A stretch of 64,000 nucleotides of DNA from Devosia oryziradicis (lineage in GTDB: Bacteria; Pseudomonadota; Alphaproteobacteria; Rhizobiales; Devosiaceae), in the NCBI RefSeq assembly GCF_016698645.1, contig NZ_CP068047.1, forward strand, positions 3,197,001 to 3,261,000, read 5' to 3'. A model generated the notes under the pieces. The model saw nothing but the letters and a program-made list of their open reading frames with translations. It searched no databases and was not told the origin of the DNA. A program made the position numbers and the translations under genes. Every line of letters starts with the position of its first letter. Positions within the stretch are counted from its first letter, which is position 1. Shown here piece after piece: positions 1 through 8,402 of the stretch.

Positions 1-64
1 GCCACCAAACAAGGTCGCAGGCACGACCAGCGCCGGAGGAGGTCTATTGAAAACTCGTAGTAGC

Positions 65-93
65 CCTCATGGTGAGCCTGTCGAACCACGAGG
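65..93. repeat. REP-like hairpin unit (family A)
   Basis: An 8-bp stem, CCTCATGG at 65-72 and CCACGAGG at 86-93, encloses a 13-nt loop containing TGTCGAA. The same unit occurs twice, as an inverted pair, at 39298-39400. It lies 45 bp upstream of the DUF721 gene. Copies with a loop of this kind are widespread short palindromic repeats in alphaproteobacterial intergenic DNA (from memory). The rest of 1-138 holds no gene I can support. Confidence 0.7.
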
Positions 94-138
94 GCGTGGC
101 ACCTTGCCTGATCTATAGCGAGGGCGTACTTCACCGAT

Positions 139-648
139 ATGGCCAAGGACGACCTGCCCGAACCCAAACGTCGCAATCGGACGTTGAACATCGCCGACGT
201 GCTCAGCGGCGCGCTCGACCCGGTGCTGAAAAAGCGCGGCTTTGCCAGCAGGGACATCATCACCCACTGGGCGGTGATGGCGCCAAAGCCCTATGACCAG
301 GTCGCCATTCCCGACAAGCTAACCTGGCCGCGGGGCGAGCGCAGCGCCGAGGGCGCGACCCTGTTGCTGCGCTGCGTTCCGGGGCATGCCCTGGCCATTG
401 CCCATGAGGGTCCAAAGATTGCCGCGGCTATCAACCGCTACTTCGGGTTTCTGCTGGTCAGCGCCGTCAAGTTGTCGGCAGAGCCGTTCACCCCCGGTTC
501 AGGGCAGAAGGCGCAAAACCCCACTCAACCGAGCCAGAGCGTTATCGCAAAGGTCGGGGCCCAGGTGGCCGAAGTTGCAGATGATGATCTGAGGGAAGCG
601 TTGCGGACACTGGGTCACGCGCTATCCAGCAGATCGGGGCGGAAGTAG
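139..648 (+). CDS. DUF721 / DciA-like protein
   Basis: This 169-residue cytosolic protein resembles the DUF721 family, whose best-studied member DciA loads the replicative helicase DnaB in bacteria lacking DnaC. The family core is visible as a helix with the ITHWAVMAP segment (residues 41-49) and a strand-helix block with LLLRCVPGHALAIAHEGPKI (about 75-94). In Hyphomicrobiales this gene commonly sits directly upstream of a DsbA-like gene and smc, as here. The start has only a weak GAGGG-like ribosome site. Family membership is fairly secure; the helicase-loading role is inferred from the family. Confidence 0.75.
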   Translation: MAKDDLPEPKRRNRTLNIADVLSGALDPVLKKRGFASRDIITHWAVMAPKPYDQVAIPDKLTWPRGERSAEGATLLLRCVPGHALAIAHEGPKIAAAINRYFGFLLVSAVKLSAEPFTPGSGQKAQNPTQPSQSVIAKVGAQVAEVADDDLREALRTLGHALSSRSGRK

Positions 649-765
649 CCTGCCATTACATGCGACAATGCAACCGCACTGTTCACGGCGGGTTGATGAA
701 TGTGCCCACTTGCCCACACATTTGCCCCGTGTAGTGTCGCGCACATCAAACCAGGAGCGTTAGCT

Positions 766-1548
766 GTGAACTTTACCCGCCGTGACACCCTCATCCTGGC
801 CGCTGCCGCATCGGCTCTGAGCCTTTGCGGGGTCGCCACCGCCAACGCTGAAGAAGGCGACATGATCGATATGGCCAAGCTGATGGCGCCGGCCGGCGAC
901 GTCGCGGACCATGTACAGGGCAGCGAAACCGCGCCCGTCACCGTCATCGAATATGCTTCGCCGACCTGCCCCCACTGCGCGGCCTTCTCCAATGATGTGC
1001 TGCCGTCCTTCATCGAAGCCTATGTGAATACCGGCAAGGTCAGGTTCATCACCCGCCCGTTCGTCCGCAACGTGCTCGACGCCGCCGTGTTCATGCTGGC
1101 CGAGGCCGGCGGCCCCACCAACTACCACAACGTGCTGGCGACCTATTTCAAGACCCAGAACACCTGGGCCACCTCGCAGACGCCACGCGACGCCATTCTC
1201 GAAATCGCCAAGCAGCTCGGCTTTACCCAAGAAACTTTCGACGCCGCATTGACGAATCAGGCCCTATTCACGGGGATGGAAGCCTTGCGCGAACAGGCGC
1301 TCAGTGAATTCGGTCTTTCAGGCACCCCGACATTCTATGTCAACGGCAAGACGCTTACTGGTGACAAGACGCTCGAGCAGCTCGCTGCCGAGATCGACCC
1401 GCTGGTTCCTGCCGACTTCGTGGCCACGACGCCTGCCGCCCCTGCTGCGGCAGCGCCTGCTCCGGCCGCTACCGACGCCATGGCACCGGCAGCCGATGCA
1501 ATGGCGCCGGCCGAGCCGACTGCAACGCCCGTTACCCCTGCGCAGTAA
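766..1548 (+). CDS. DsbA-family thioredoxin-fold protein (periplasmic)
   Basis: I place the start at GTG 766, which has AGGAG at 753-757; an in-frame ATG at 700 has no ribosome site and would bury the signal sequence. The 260-residue product begins with a signal peptide containing TRRDTLI followed by an alanine-rich core ending ANA, so Tat export is possible. The thioredoxin-like active site CPHC is at residues 68-71, and the cis-proline loop is in GLSGTPTFYVNG. The last 40 or so residues are an Ala/Pro/Thr-rich tail that looks disordered. The likely role is disulfide formation or isomerisation of exported proteins. It sits between a DUF721 gene and smc. Confidence 0.88.
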   Translation: MNFTRRDTLILAAAASALSLCGVATANAEEGDMIDMAKLMAPAGDVADHVQGSETAPVTVIEYASPTCPHCAAFSNDVLPSFIEAYVNTGKVRFITRPFVRNVLDAAVFMLAEAGGPTNYHNVLATYFKTQNTWATSQTPRDAILEIAKQLGFTQETFDAALTNQALFTGMEALREQALSEFGLSGTPTFYVNGKTLTGDKTLEQLAAEIDPLVPADFVATTPAAPAAAAPAPAATDAMAPAADAMAPAEPTATPVTPAQ

Positions 1549-1558
1549 CCTGCCTTTC

Positions 1559-1584
1559 GGCAGCGCCGCCCCGGTGGCGCTGCC
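1559..1584 (+). promoter_or_regulatory. perfect hairpin abutting the smc start codon
   Basis: GGCAGCGCC (1559-1567) and GGCGCTGCC (1576-1584) form a perfect 9-bp stem with an 8-nt loop. The next base is the A of the smc ATG. No Shine-Dalgarno sequence is present in the 36-bp gap after the dsbA-like gene. The hairpin could limit read-through or occlude smc translation initiation; it lacks an immediate U-tract. Confidence 0.6.
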
Positions 1585-4500
1585 ATGAAATTTTCCCGCC
1601 TCAAGCTGCATGGGTTCAAGTCCTTCTCGGACGAAACCACGCTCGTGATGGAGCCGGGGCTGACCGGCATCGTCGGCCCCAATGGCTGCGGCAAGTCCAA
1701 CCTCGTCGAAGCCATGCGCTGGGTGATGGGCGAGAGCTCGTACAAGGCCATGCGCGCCTCGGGCATGGATGACGTGATCTTTTCGGGCTCCGGCAACCGC
1801 CCGGCCCGCAATTCCGCCGAAGTCACGCTGATCCTCGACAATTCCGACCGCACGGCGCCCGCCGCCCTCAATACGGCCGACGTGCTCGAAGTCACGCGCC
1901 GCATCGAACGCGAGGCCGGCTCGGTCTATCGTGTCAACGGCAAGGAAGTGCGTGCGCGAGACGTGCAACTGCTGTTTGCCGATGCTTCGACCGGGGCGCA
2001 CTCCCCCGCCATGGTGCGGCAGGGCCAGATCGGCGAACTGATCGCTGCCAAGCCCACCGCACGCCGGGCCCTGCTCGAAGAAGCCGCGGGCATTTCGGGT
2101 CTCCATTCACGCCGCCACGAGGCCGAACTGCGCCTGCGCGCCGCCGAAGCCAATCTCGAGCGGGTCGACGACATCATCGCACAGGTCGAGACCCAGCTCG
2201 AAACCCTCAAGCGCCAGGCGCGGCTGGCCACCCGCTACCGCTCGCTGTCGGGCGACATCCGCCGCGCCGAGGCGACGCTGTTTCATATCCGCTGGGTCGC
2301 GGCCCGCTTCGCCGAGAAGGAAACCGAGGCCCAGCATGCCGTGCTGATCCGCGAACTCGCGGATGCGACCCATCTCGAACTGCAGGCACAGAACAAGCTG
2401 GCCGCCGCCGAGGCGGCCTTGCAGCCGCTGCGGGAACGGGAAGCGGTGACCGGGGCCGTTTTGCAGCGCTACACGATACTTGCCGAGCAACTTGCCGAAG
2501 AGGCGCGCCGTGCCGACCAGCGCCGGGCCGAGCTGGAAGACCGCATCCGCCAACTGGCCGCCGACGGCGTGCGCGAACGCGAACTGGTAGCGGAAGCCGA
2601 AAGCACGCTTGCCGCCTATGCCGAGGAGCAGGCTCGCCTTGCAGCGGAAGGTGAAGCGGCGCAGGCCGACTTCGACCTCGCCCGTGCCGAGGCCGACACG
2701 GCACGCATGGCCGTAACCGCTGCCGAAACCGAGGCGCGTGCCGCATCGGACACACTGGCGCAGGTGCGGGCCCGTCGGGCGCAGGCCCAGCGGTCCGCGC
2801 AGGACGCCGCCACCCGCATTCAGCGGCTGACGAGCCAGGTCGCCGAGGTGGAGCGCGAGGCGCAAACCGTCGCGGCCAGCCTCGATGCCGACGGGACGCT
2901 CACGCTCAAGCGCGCGGCGCTGGTCGCGGCGCAGGCGCGCACTGTCGAAGCCGAGCAGCTGGCCACGACAGCCGAGGAAGCGACCGCCGCCGCACAAAGC
3001 AAGCTCGATGCCGCGCGGCCGCGCCTGGCGGAAATCGAGGCGGCGCTCAATCGCCTGGAGGCCGAAGCGGCCACCTTGGGCAAGATGCTCAATGTCGGAA
3101 CGAGCCTTTGGCCGGCCATTGTCGATCAGCTCAAGGTTGCCCCAGGCTACGAAACTGCGCTTGGCGCCGCGCTGGGGGACGACCTGGAAGCCAGTTCCGA
3201 TGCTGGCGCGCCGATGCATTGGTCGGTGCCGGTGGATCACACCGATGACGCGGCCCTGCCCCAGGCTGCCGAGCCGCTGTCGCGCTACGTCACCGGCAGC
3301 CCACTGCTCAAGCGCCGGCTGGACCAGATCGGGCTCATCGACGCCGCCGACGGCCCCAGCCTGATGCATGCGCTCAAGCCCGGCCAGCGCCTGGTGACGC
3401 TGGACGGCGCACTGTGGCGCTGGGATGGTTTTGTTTCCGCCGCCGATGCGCCGAGCCCAGCTGCGCAGCGTCTGGCCCAGCGCAATCGTCTGGCCGATCT
3501 TGATGAGGAGATTGCGCGCAGCAAGGGCGAGCGCAATGCCTGGAAGCGCGATGTCGATGCCCTAGCCGCCGACCTCGACGCGGCTCGGCAGGACGAACGC
3601 AGCAAGCGTGAAGCCTGGCGCGCGGCCCAGCATGCCATTGGCGCCGCGCAGTCGGACGTCGACAAGGCGCAGCGCGCCATCGGCGACCTCACCACTCGCC
3701 AGTCGGCGCTCGAGGAAGCCCGGATACGCCTGGCGTCCAGCCTTCAGGAAGCCGAAGCCATCCGCGCCGATGCCGAGCAGGCGCTGGTCGACGCGGGCAG
3801 CGAGGACGAGTCCGCGCGCGCCGCGGACGCGCTTCAGTCGGTGCTGTCATCCGCGCGCGACCGGTCCGACCAGGCCCGGCTCAGGCTCGGCAGCTTCGAG
3901 ACTGCCGCTCGCATGCGCGAAAGCCGCCTCGCCCAGCTCGATCGCGATGCGCAAAGTTGGCAGCGCCGCCGCGACGGCGCTCTCGCCCAGCTTTCCACGC
4001 TCGATCAACGTAGCGCCGAAGTCAGCGCGCAGCTTGCCAGCGTCACCGAAACGCCCGATGGCTTTGCCGCCCGGCGCGCCCAGCTTGAAGACCAGATCGA
4101 GGTCGCCAAGGCTGAGCACCGCACCGCTGGCGACAATCTCAATGTCGCGCAATCGGGTTATCGCGAAGCCGACAAGGCGCTCAAGGCCGCCAGTGACCTG
4201 TTGGGCAATGCGCGGATCGAGCTCACCCGCATCGAGGAGCGCATGAAGGGATTTGCCGCGCAGCGCCAGCAGATCGAACGGCAGATCGAGGAAACGCTCG
4301 ATATCCCGGCCAGCAAGACCCTTGAAGCGTCCGGTATCCGGGCCGAGGAGGCCCTTCCCTCGGAATCGGCGACCGAGCAAAAGGTCGAGCGGCTCAAGGC
4401 TGAGCGTGAGCGGCTGGGCGGGGTGAACCTGTCTGCCGAGAAGGAAGCCGTCGAGGTCCAGGAAAAGCTGGACGTGATGGTCAAGGACAAGAACGACCTG

Positions 4501-5040
4501 ATCGAGGCCATCGCCAAGCTGCGCACCGGCATTCAGTCGCTCAACCGCGAAGGCCGGGCCCGGCTCAACGACGCGTTCGTAAAGGTCAATGCGCATTTCC
4601 AGGAGCTGTTCACCAGCCTTTTCGGCGGCGGGACCGCGGAACTGAGCTTTGTCGAAAGCGACGACCCGCTCGAAGCGGGCCTGGAGATCATAGCCCGCCC
4701 GCCCGGTAAGAAGCCGCAGACTATGACCCTGCTGTCGGGCGGCGAACAGGCGCTGACGGCCATGAGCCTGATCTTTGCGGTGTTCCTCACCAATCCGGCG
4801 CCGATCTGCGTCTTGGACGAAGTCGATGCCCCGCTCGACGACGCCAATGTCGAGCGCTTCTGCAACCTGCTCGACAGCATGCGCCAGCGCACCAATACGC
4901 GCTTTATGGTCATTACCCACAATCCCATCACCATGAGCCGGGTCGATCGCCTCTTCGGCGTGACCATGGCCGAGCGTGGGGTGAGCCAGCTGGTATCGGT
5001 AGACCTCACCACCGCCGAGAGCTTCCGGGAAGCGAGCTGA
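1585..5040 (+). CDS. smc: chromosome segregation protein SMC
   Basis: This 1151-residue SMC ATPase forms, with ScpA and ScpB, the condensin complex that organises and segregates the chromosome. The N-terminal head has the Walker A motif GPNGCGKSN near residues 31-39. Long Ala/Glu/Arg-rich coiled coils follow, interrupted by a globular hinge at about 507-618. The C-terminal head has the ABC signature LSGGEQ (about 1050) and Walker B CVLDEVDAP (about 1075), with the expected D-loop. Length is normal for the family. The ATG follows the preceding gene by 36 bp and abuts a hairpin; there is no obvious ribosome site, so translation may depend on coupling or be intrinsically weak. Confidence 0.97.
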   Translation: MKFSRLKLHGFKSFSDETTLVMEPGLTGIVGPNGCGKSNLVEAMRWVMGESSYKAMRASGMDDVIFSGSGNRPARNSAEVTLILDNSDRTAPAALNTADVLEVTRRIEREAGSVYRVNGKEVRARDVQLLFADASTGAHSPAMVRQGQIGELIAAKPTARRALLEEAAGISGLHSRRHEAELRLRAAEANLERVDDIIAQVETQLETLKRQARLATRYRSLSGDIRRAEATLFHIRWVAARFAEKETEAQHAVLIRELADATHLELQAQNKLAAAEAALQPLREREAVTGAVLQRYTILAEQLAEEARRADQRRAELEDRIRQLAADGVRERELVAEAESTLAAYAEEQARLAAEGEAAQADFDLARAEADTARMAVTAAETEARAASDTLAQVRARRAQAQRSAQDAATRIQRLTSQVAEVEREAQTVAASLDADGTLTLKRAALVAAQARTVEAEQLATTAEEATAAAQSKLDAARPRLAEIEAALNRLEAEAATLGKMLNVGTSLWPAIVDQLKVAPGYETALGAALGDDLEASSDAGAPMHWSVPVDHTDDAALPQAAEPLSRYVTGSPLLKRRLDQIGLIDAADGPSLMHALKPGQRLVTLDGALWRWDGFVSAADAPSPAAQRLAQRNRLADLDEEIARSKGERNAWKRDVDALAADLDAARQDERSKREAWRAAQHAIGAAQSDVDKAQRAIGDLTTRQSALEEARIRLASSLQEAEAIRADAEQALVDAGSEDESARAADALQSVLSSARDRSDQARLRLGSFETAARMRESRLAQLDRDAQSWQRRRDGALAQLSTLDQRSAEVSAQLASVTETPDGFAARRAQLEDQIEVAKAEHRTAGDNLNVAQSGYREADKALKAASDLLGNARIELTRIEERMKGFAAQRQQIERQIEETLDIPASKTLEASGIRAEEALPSESATEQKVERLKAERERLGGVNLSAEKEAVEVQEKLDVMVKDKNDLIEAIAKLRTGIQSLNREGRARLNDAFVKVNAHFQELFTSLFGGGTAELSFVESDDPLEAGLEIIARPPGKKPQTMTLLSGGEQALTAMSLIFAVFLTNPAPICVLDEVDAPLDDANVERFCNLLDSMRQRTNTRFMVITHNPITMSRVDRLFGVTMAERGVSQLVSVDLTTAESFREAS

Positions 5041-5070
5041 GCCCCGGCGCTTGAACACTCGACATCCCCC

Positions 5071-5103
5071 ATCATTTGATATATATAACCATTATCATTT
5101 GAT
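5071..5103 (+). promoter_or_regulatory. putative promoter/operator of the antitoxin-toxin operon
   Basis: The 10-mer ATCATTTGAT occurs twice as a direct repeat, at 5071-5080 and 5094-5103, the second overlapping the antitoxin ATG. An AT-rich TATATA element (about 5081-5086) lies between them and could be a -10 box. Such paired repeats are typical operators for autoregulating antitoxins, so DNA binding by the antitoxin is inferred. Local composition is strikingly AT-rich compared with the flanks. Confidence 0.5.
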
Positions 5104-5542
5104 GGACGCCGACATGCCCGCCCTTGCCCAAACCCTCCCCGAACTTGCCGAGCGACAAGACTTTTCGCGTGATGCGGATCGGGCCCGACTGTCGAAAGTG
5201 GCGCTCAAGGCCTATCGCCGCCTCGTTGAACAGTGGGGCCTGACCGGTCAGCAGGCGGCGGCCTTGCTGGATGTGTCGACAAGCACTTGGGAGCGGCTCA
5301 AGCAGGACGGCAAGGACAAGACGCTCAGCCAAGACCAGATGACGCGCATTTCGGCGCTGGTCGGGGTCTATAAGGGGCTGCACCTGCTGTTCGCAGACGG
5401 TATGGCAGATCGCTGGCCTAGCCTTGCCAACAAGGGACCGCTGTTTGGCCAATTGACCCCGGTGGACTCCATGATCCGAGGTGGCATCCCGCAGATGCTC
5501 GATGTGCGCCGCCACGTCGATGCCGTGCGTGGGGGAATGTGA
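5102..5542 (+). CDS. Xre/MbcA/ParS-type antitoxin
   Basis: The 146-residue protein (ATG 5102; an ATG at 5114 is also possible, neither with a good ribosome site) has an Xre-like helix-turn-helix around residues 45-70, including GLTGQQAAALLDVSTSTWERL. A C-terminal toxin-binding domain (DUF2384 type) covers about 85-146 and ends GGIPQMLDVRRHVDAVRGG, the usual pattern of this domain. Its last codons overlap the start of the RES toxin gene by 4 nt, so the two are translationally coupled. By family knowledge it neutralises the toxin and represses the operon, probably through the direct repeats at its start. Confidence 0.88.
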   Translation: MDADMPALAQTLPELAERQDFSRDADRARLSKVALKAYRRLVEQWGLTGQQAAALLDVSTSTWERLKQDGKDKTLSQDQMTRISALVGVYKGLHLLFADGMADRWPSLANKGPLFGQLTPVDSMIRGGIPQMLDVRRHVDAVRGGM

Positions 5543-6237
5543 CTTTGGCGGTCGACGACGTTCCCGTCGTCACCGAGGCGTTCCCGCGTACTGTCCGGCT
5601 CGTGACCACGGCCCGCCTGCGCGAAGCCGTCTTGCGGCCACTGGTCGACAACGACGATGAACTGGCACTGCTCGGCGAGATCGAGGGAGCAACCAGCGCG
5701 CGGCTGATGGCCGAGGACCGGGGCATTTCCGGCCTCGCGGCCAATGAACTGGTCTATGACGTTCCCCACGCCCGCTTCATCAATGCCTCGTTCGCATACG
5801 CCAAGCCGCGCCAACCCAATCGCTTCAACGGGGCCAACCGTGGCGCCTGGTATGCTGCGCTGAGCGTGGAAACCTGCCTGCGCGAAGTGAGCTATCACCT
5901 CACCAATGCGCTGGCCGATGCCGGCGACTTCAACGCCGTCGTCGAATATGCGGAAATGTTCTGCAGCCTGGCGGGTGAATTCCTCGACCTGCGCCAGCGA
6001 CCGCATCATCCCGCTCTGGGCGGCGAGGCAGCAACGGCCTACCCCGTGGGCAATGCGCTGGCCGATGGCGCACGGGCACAAGGCCTCAATGGCATCATTT
6101 ATCCCTCGGTGCGCCATGTCAGCGGCACCTGTATTGCCGCCCTGCGACCGGCCGCGGTGCAGTCGGTGCGGCAAGGCGCCGTTTACCGCCTGGTGTGGCA
6201 GGGCAAGCCCGACCCGTCCGTCCACGGACCGCTTTGA
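5539..6237 (+). CDS. RES-domain toxin
   Basis: This 232-residue protein starts at GTG 5539 inside the antitoxin stop region (ATGTGA overlap) behind GGGGGA at 5531-5536. The RES fold is recognisable from the Arg-rich NRFNGANRGAWYAAL segment (about 94-108), Glu residues in VETCLREVSYH (110-120) and the serine of IIYPSVRHVSG (near 190), matching the Arg-Glu-Ser signature. RES toxins studied so far (MbcT, ParT, Res) consume NAD+ or modify proteins with ADP-ribose. Together with the upstream gene it forms an apparently intact type II module. No transposase or integrase flanks it. Confidence 0.88.
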   Translation: MTLAVDDVPVVTEAFPRTVRLVTTARLREAVLRPLVDNDDELALLGEIEGATSARLMAEDRGISGLAANELVYDVPHARFINASFAYAKPRQPNRFNGANRGAWYAALSVETCLREVSYHLTNALADAGDFNAVVEYAEMFCSLAGEFLDLRQRPHHPALGGEAATAYPVGNALADGARAQGLNGIIYPSVRHVSGTCIAALRPAAVQSVRQGAVYRLVWQGKPDPSVHGPL

Positions 6238-6369
6238 ACGCCCCGCGGGCGGAACACACGCTGGGTCCTTCCTGGATGGGAAGATAACTTATTCCCGCCC
6301 CGAACTCCTCCCGTATTCTCTCCCCATCACCCCACACGGCGGCCTGCAGGCTTCGAGCCGGCCGCAGGC

Positions 6370-6394
6370 AAAATCGCTCCAGTAGAGCGATTTT
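6370..6394 (+). terminator. bidirectional hairpin terminator candidate
   Basis: AAAATCGCTC (6370-6379) and GAGCGATTTT (6385-6394) form a perfect 10-bp stem with loop CAGTA. Each strand therefore ends in a short U-run, as in bidirectional intrinsic terminators. It lies 133 bp after the RES toxin stop. The U-run is part of the stem, so efficiency is uncertain. Similar short A/T-ended palindromes are common in rhizobial intergenic DNA. Confidence 0.5.
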
Positions 6395-6536
6395 AGGTGA
6401 GAAGGCCATTCGGGCTACGCCCGGACGGCGGGAACAGTGGCGGGGTGGGCCGGGTGGGGGTTTTGCCTGTCCCACAGCTTCTAGCTCGGACGGGAGCGTG
6501 TGCGCGACCGGCCCGGTGGTGCTCCAAAAACCGGCA

Positions 6537-6594
6537 CCCCGAGACGGCTTGCGTCTCACTTTTTTATTCCTAAGAGGCGAAAGCCGTCTCGGGG
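6537..6594. repeat. large 21-bp-arm inverted repeat
   Basis: The left arm at 6537-6557 and right arm at 6574-6594 pair at 20 of 21 positions, counting one G-U and one G-A mismatch. The 16-nt loop contains a run of six T. The structure is far stronger than a typical terminator and is not followed by a U-tract on the plus strand. On the minus strand a T5 run follows about 7 nt after the stem. Origin unknown: candidate ncRNA, terminator or palindromic repeat. Confidence 0.6.
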
Positions 6595-6801
6595 TTCGCC
6601 CGTTGCCCTCTTGGGCATACGGCCCAGTCGCAACAACCGCCCGGTCCACGCCGTGGCGGCGCCAAGTCATGCGTGAGGGCCGGCAGAATCCCCCGATCCC
6701 TGCCCCGACTTCGCCACGATCGCCTGTGGACAGCATGCCGCACCCCTGCGACAAGCCGATTTCCTATTATAGATCAATGGCTTATGGCCGGTGAGGTTGT
6801 C

Positions 6802-6830
6802 TTGACACTCGGAAACCCCACCACTATGTT
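6802..6830 (+). promoter_or_regulatory. sigma-70-type promoter of the atp F0 operon
   Basis: TTGACA at 6802-6807 is a perfect -35 hexamer. It is followed by a 17-bp spacer and TATGTT (6825-6830) as the -10 element. Transcription would start near 6837, about 57 bp upstream of the atpI ATG. This is the best promoter match I noticed in the window. Confidence 0.7.
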
Positions 6831-6893
6831 GCGCGCGACTAAAAGGGCGTACCCGGAATTCCGGGAAAACAGCCGGCCAAGGGGAGCGAGCGG

Positions 6894-7289
6894 ATGGCAA
6901 AACCGCAAGATACCGAAGGTCAGCCGGACAGCGCCAAAGGGGTGACGCGCGATCTTGCATCACGCATCGCCTCGGCCAAGCGGGAACGCGAGATCGAGGA
7001 CAATAGAGCCTCGAGAGACGCCTCCCCGGAGATGACGGGACTGGCGCGCGGTTTGCGCATCGGCACCGAGTTCATCGCCGCGATTCTGGTGGGTAGCGTA
7101 CTCGGCTATCTCATCGATCTTGGTCTGGGAACCAGCCCCTGGGGCTTGCTCATCATGTTCCTGGTGGGCTTCGCCGCTGGAATACTCAATGTCACCCGTG
7201 TGGTGGCGCAGATGAATGCCGCTTCGCCTCCCCCGCCGCCGGGATCCGATATGGGTCCGGACGTGGAAGACGAAGAAGAAGACAAATGA
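6894..7289 (+). CDS. atpI: ATP synthase subunit I (AtpI)
   Basis: A 131-residue small membrane protein with two predicted transmembrane helices, FIAAILVGSVLGYLIDL (about 63-79) and LLIMFLVGFAAGILNV (about 86-101). The N-terminus is charged and the Pro/Asp/Glu-rich tail ends EDEEEDK. AtpI assists assembly of the c-ring and possibly Mg2+ supply. AGGGGAG at 6880-6886 is well placed before ATG 6894. It is the first gene of atpI-B-E-F'-F. The F1 genes are not in the window, as is usual for this order. Confidence 0.92.
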   Translation: MAKPQDTEGQPDSAKGVTRDLASRIASAKREREIEDNRASRDASPEMTGLARGLRIGTEFIAAILVGSVLGYLIDLGLGTSPWGLLIMFLVGFAAGILNVTRVVAQMNAASPPPPPGSDMGPDVEDEEEDK

Positions 7290-7310
7290 TGACGTTTAGA
7301 GGGTTCCAAC

Positions 7311-8087
7311 TTGGCCGGTACTGATCCGATCCACCAATTCGTCATCCAGGACATCTTCAAGCTGTTCACCCTGGGTGGTGACGGCACCGAAGGTTCGGGC
7401 GTCACCTTCGCCTTCACCAACTCCTCGCTGTTCATGGTCGCCACCGTGGCGATCATCTCGCTTTACCTGATCCTCAGCACCGGTTCGAAGAGCCTGGTTC
7501 CGGGCCGCGCCCAGCTGCTGTCGGAACTCATGTACGAGTTCGTGGCTAATATGGTCAGAAGTGCTGCCGGCACCGCCGGCATGAAGTTCTTCCCGCTGGT
7601 CTTCTGCCTGTTCACCTTCATCTTCGTGGCCAACATGCTGGGCATGGTGCCCTACTTCTTCACCGTCACCAGTCACATCATCGTCACCTTCGCGCTGTCG
7701 ATGCTGGTCTTCCTGACCGTGGTGATCTACGGCTTCGTCAAGAACGGCCCGAAGTTCCTCAAGCTGTTCGTGCCGTCCGGCGTGCCCGGCTATATCCTTC
7801 CCATCGTGGCGCCGATCGAGTTCATCTCGTTCATGAGCCGCCCGATCTCGCTCTCCGTGCGTCTGTTCGGCAATATCCTGGCCGGCCACATCACACTGAA
7901 AGTCTTCACCGGTTTCATCGTCACCATGAGCAGCCTGGGTTTCCTCGGCATTCTTGGTTCGGCGCTGCCGCTGATCATGGCCATTGCGCTCACTGGCCTG
8001 GAATTTCTCGTCGGTGCCGTTCAGGCCTATGTCTTCGCCGTCCTGACCTGCATGTATCTCAACGACGCGATCCACCCGTCTCACTAA
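7311..8087 (+). CDS. atpB: ATP synthase F0 subunit a
   Basis: The 258-residue integral membrane subunit a carries the proton half-channels. The family core [21 protein letters not shown] contains the essential stator arginine (about residue 183). The start is TTG 7311, preceded by AGAGGG at 7298-7303; the encoded beginning [10 protein letters not shown] matches family N-termini. Five or so hydrophobic helices are visible. It lies 21 bp downstream of atpI and 65 bp upstream of atpE. Confidence 0.97.
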   Translation: MAGTDPIHQFVIQDIFKLFTLGGDGTEGSGVTFAFTNSSLFMVATVAIISLYLILSTGSKSLVPGRAQLLSELMYEFVANMVRSAAGTAGMKFFPLVFCLFTFIFVANMLGMVPYFFTVTSHIIVTFALSMLVFLTVVIYGFVKNGPKFLKLFVPSGVPGYILPIVAPIEFISFMSRPISLSVRLFGNILAGHITLKVFTGFIVTMSSLGFLGILGSALPLIMAIALTGLEFLVGAVQAYVFAVLTCMYLNDAIHPSH

Positions 8088-8152
8088 TCTACCAGTCACG
8101 GCGGGCTGTTCCGCCAGAACCCCCGCTAAAAGTCGCTTGAAAGGACTAAAAA

Positions 8153-8380
8153 ATGGAAGCTGAAGCCGCAAAGTTCATCGGTGCCGGTATTGCTTGTTTC
8201 GGTATGGCTGGCGCCGCCATCGGCGTGGCCAACATCTTCGGCAACTTCCTGTCGGGCGCCCTGCGCAACCCGTCGGCCGCCCCCAGCCAGTTCTCGAACC
8301 TGATCTTCGGCTTCGCCGTGACCGAAGCTCTGGGCATCTTCTCGTTCCTGGTTGCCCTGATCCTGCTGTTCGTCGCCTAA
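8153..8380 (+). CDS. atpE: ATP synthase F0 subunit c
   Basis: This 75-residue hairpin protein forms the proton-driven rotor ring. Two glycine/alanine-rich helices flank the polar loop RNPSAAPSQ. The proton-carrying carboxylate is Glu58 in [12 protein letters not shown] strong ribosome site AAGGA (8141-8145) lies 7 nt before the ATG. A hairpin pair immediately downstream (8403-8452) may stabilise this segment, consistent with the need for many c subunits per complex. Confidence 0.98.
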   Translation: MEAEAAKFIGAGIACFGMAGAAIGVANIFGNFLSGALRNPSAAPSQFSNLIFGFAVTEALGIFSFLVALILLFVA

Positions 8381-8402
8381 TTCAGGCTCGATGACGATCT
8401 TC

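Larger units (their letters stand above)
6238..6893. other. 656-bp gene-free interval with structured elements
   Basis: No ORF here has a credible start, family match or codon pattern. The interval instead holds consecutive hairpins. One at about 6342-6369 has stem GCCTGC/GCAGGC with an inner GGCT-TCG-AGCC. A second is perfect at 6370-6394. A third, at 6537-6594, pairs 20 of 21 positions. The atp promoter is at 6802-6830. GC content falls just before the promoter (about 6760-6785). It may carry one or more non-coding RNAs. Confidence 0.6.

Noticed and set aside
6119..6754. 211-codon minus-strand frame in the toxin-atp gap
   Set aside because: It overlaps the RES toxin and passes through the 6537-6594 hairpin; low-complexity content and no motif.
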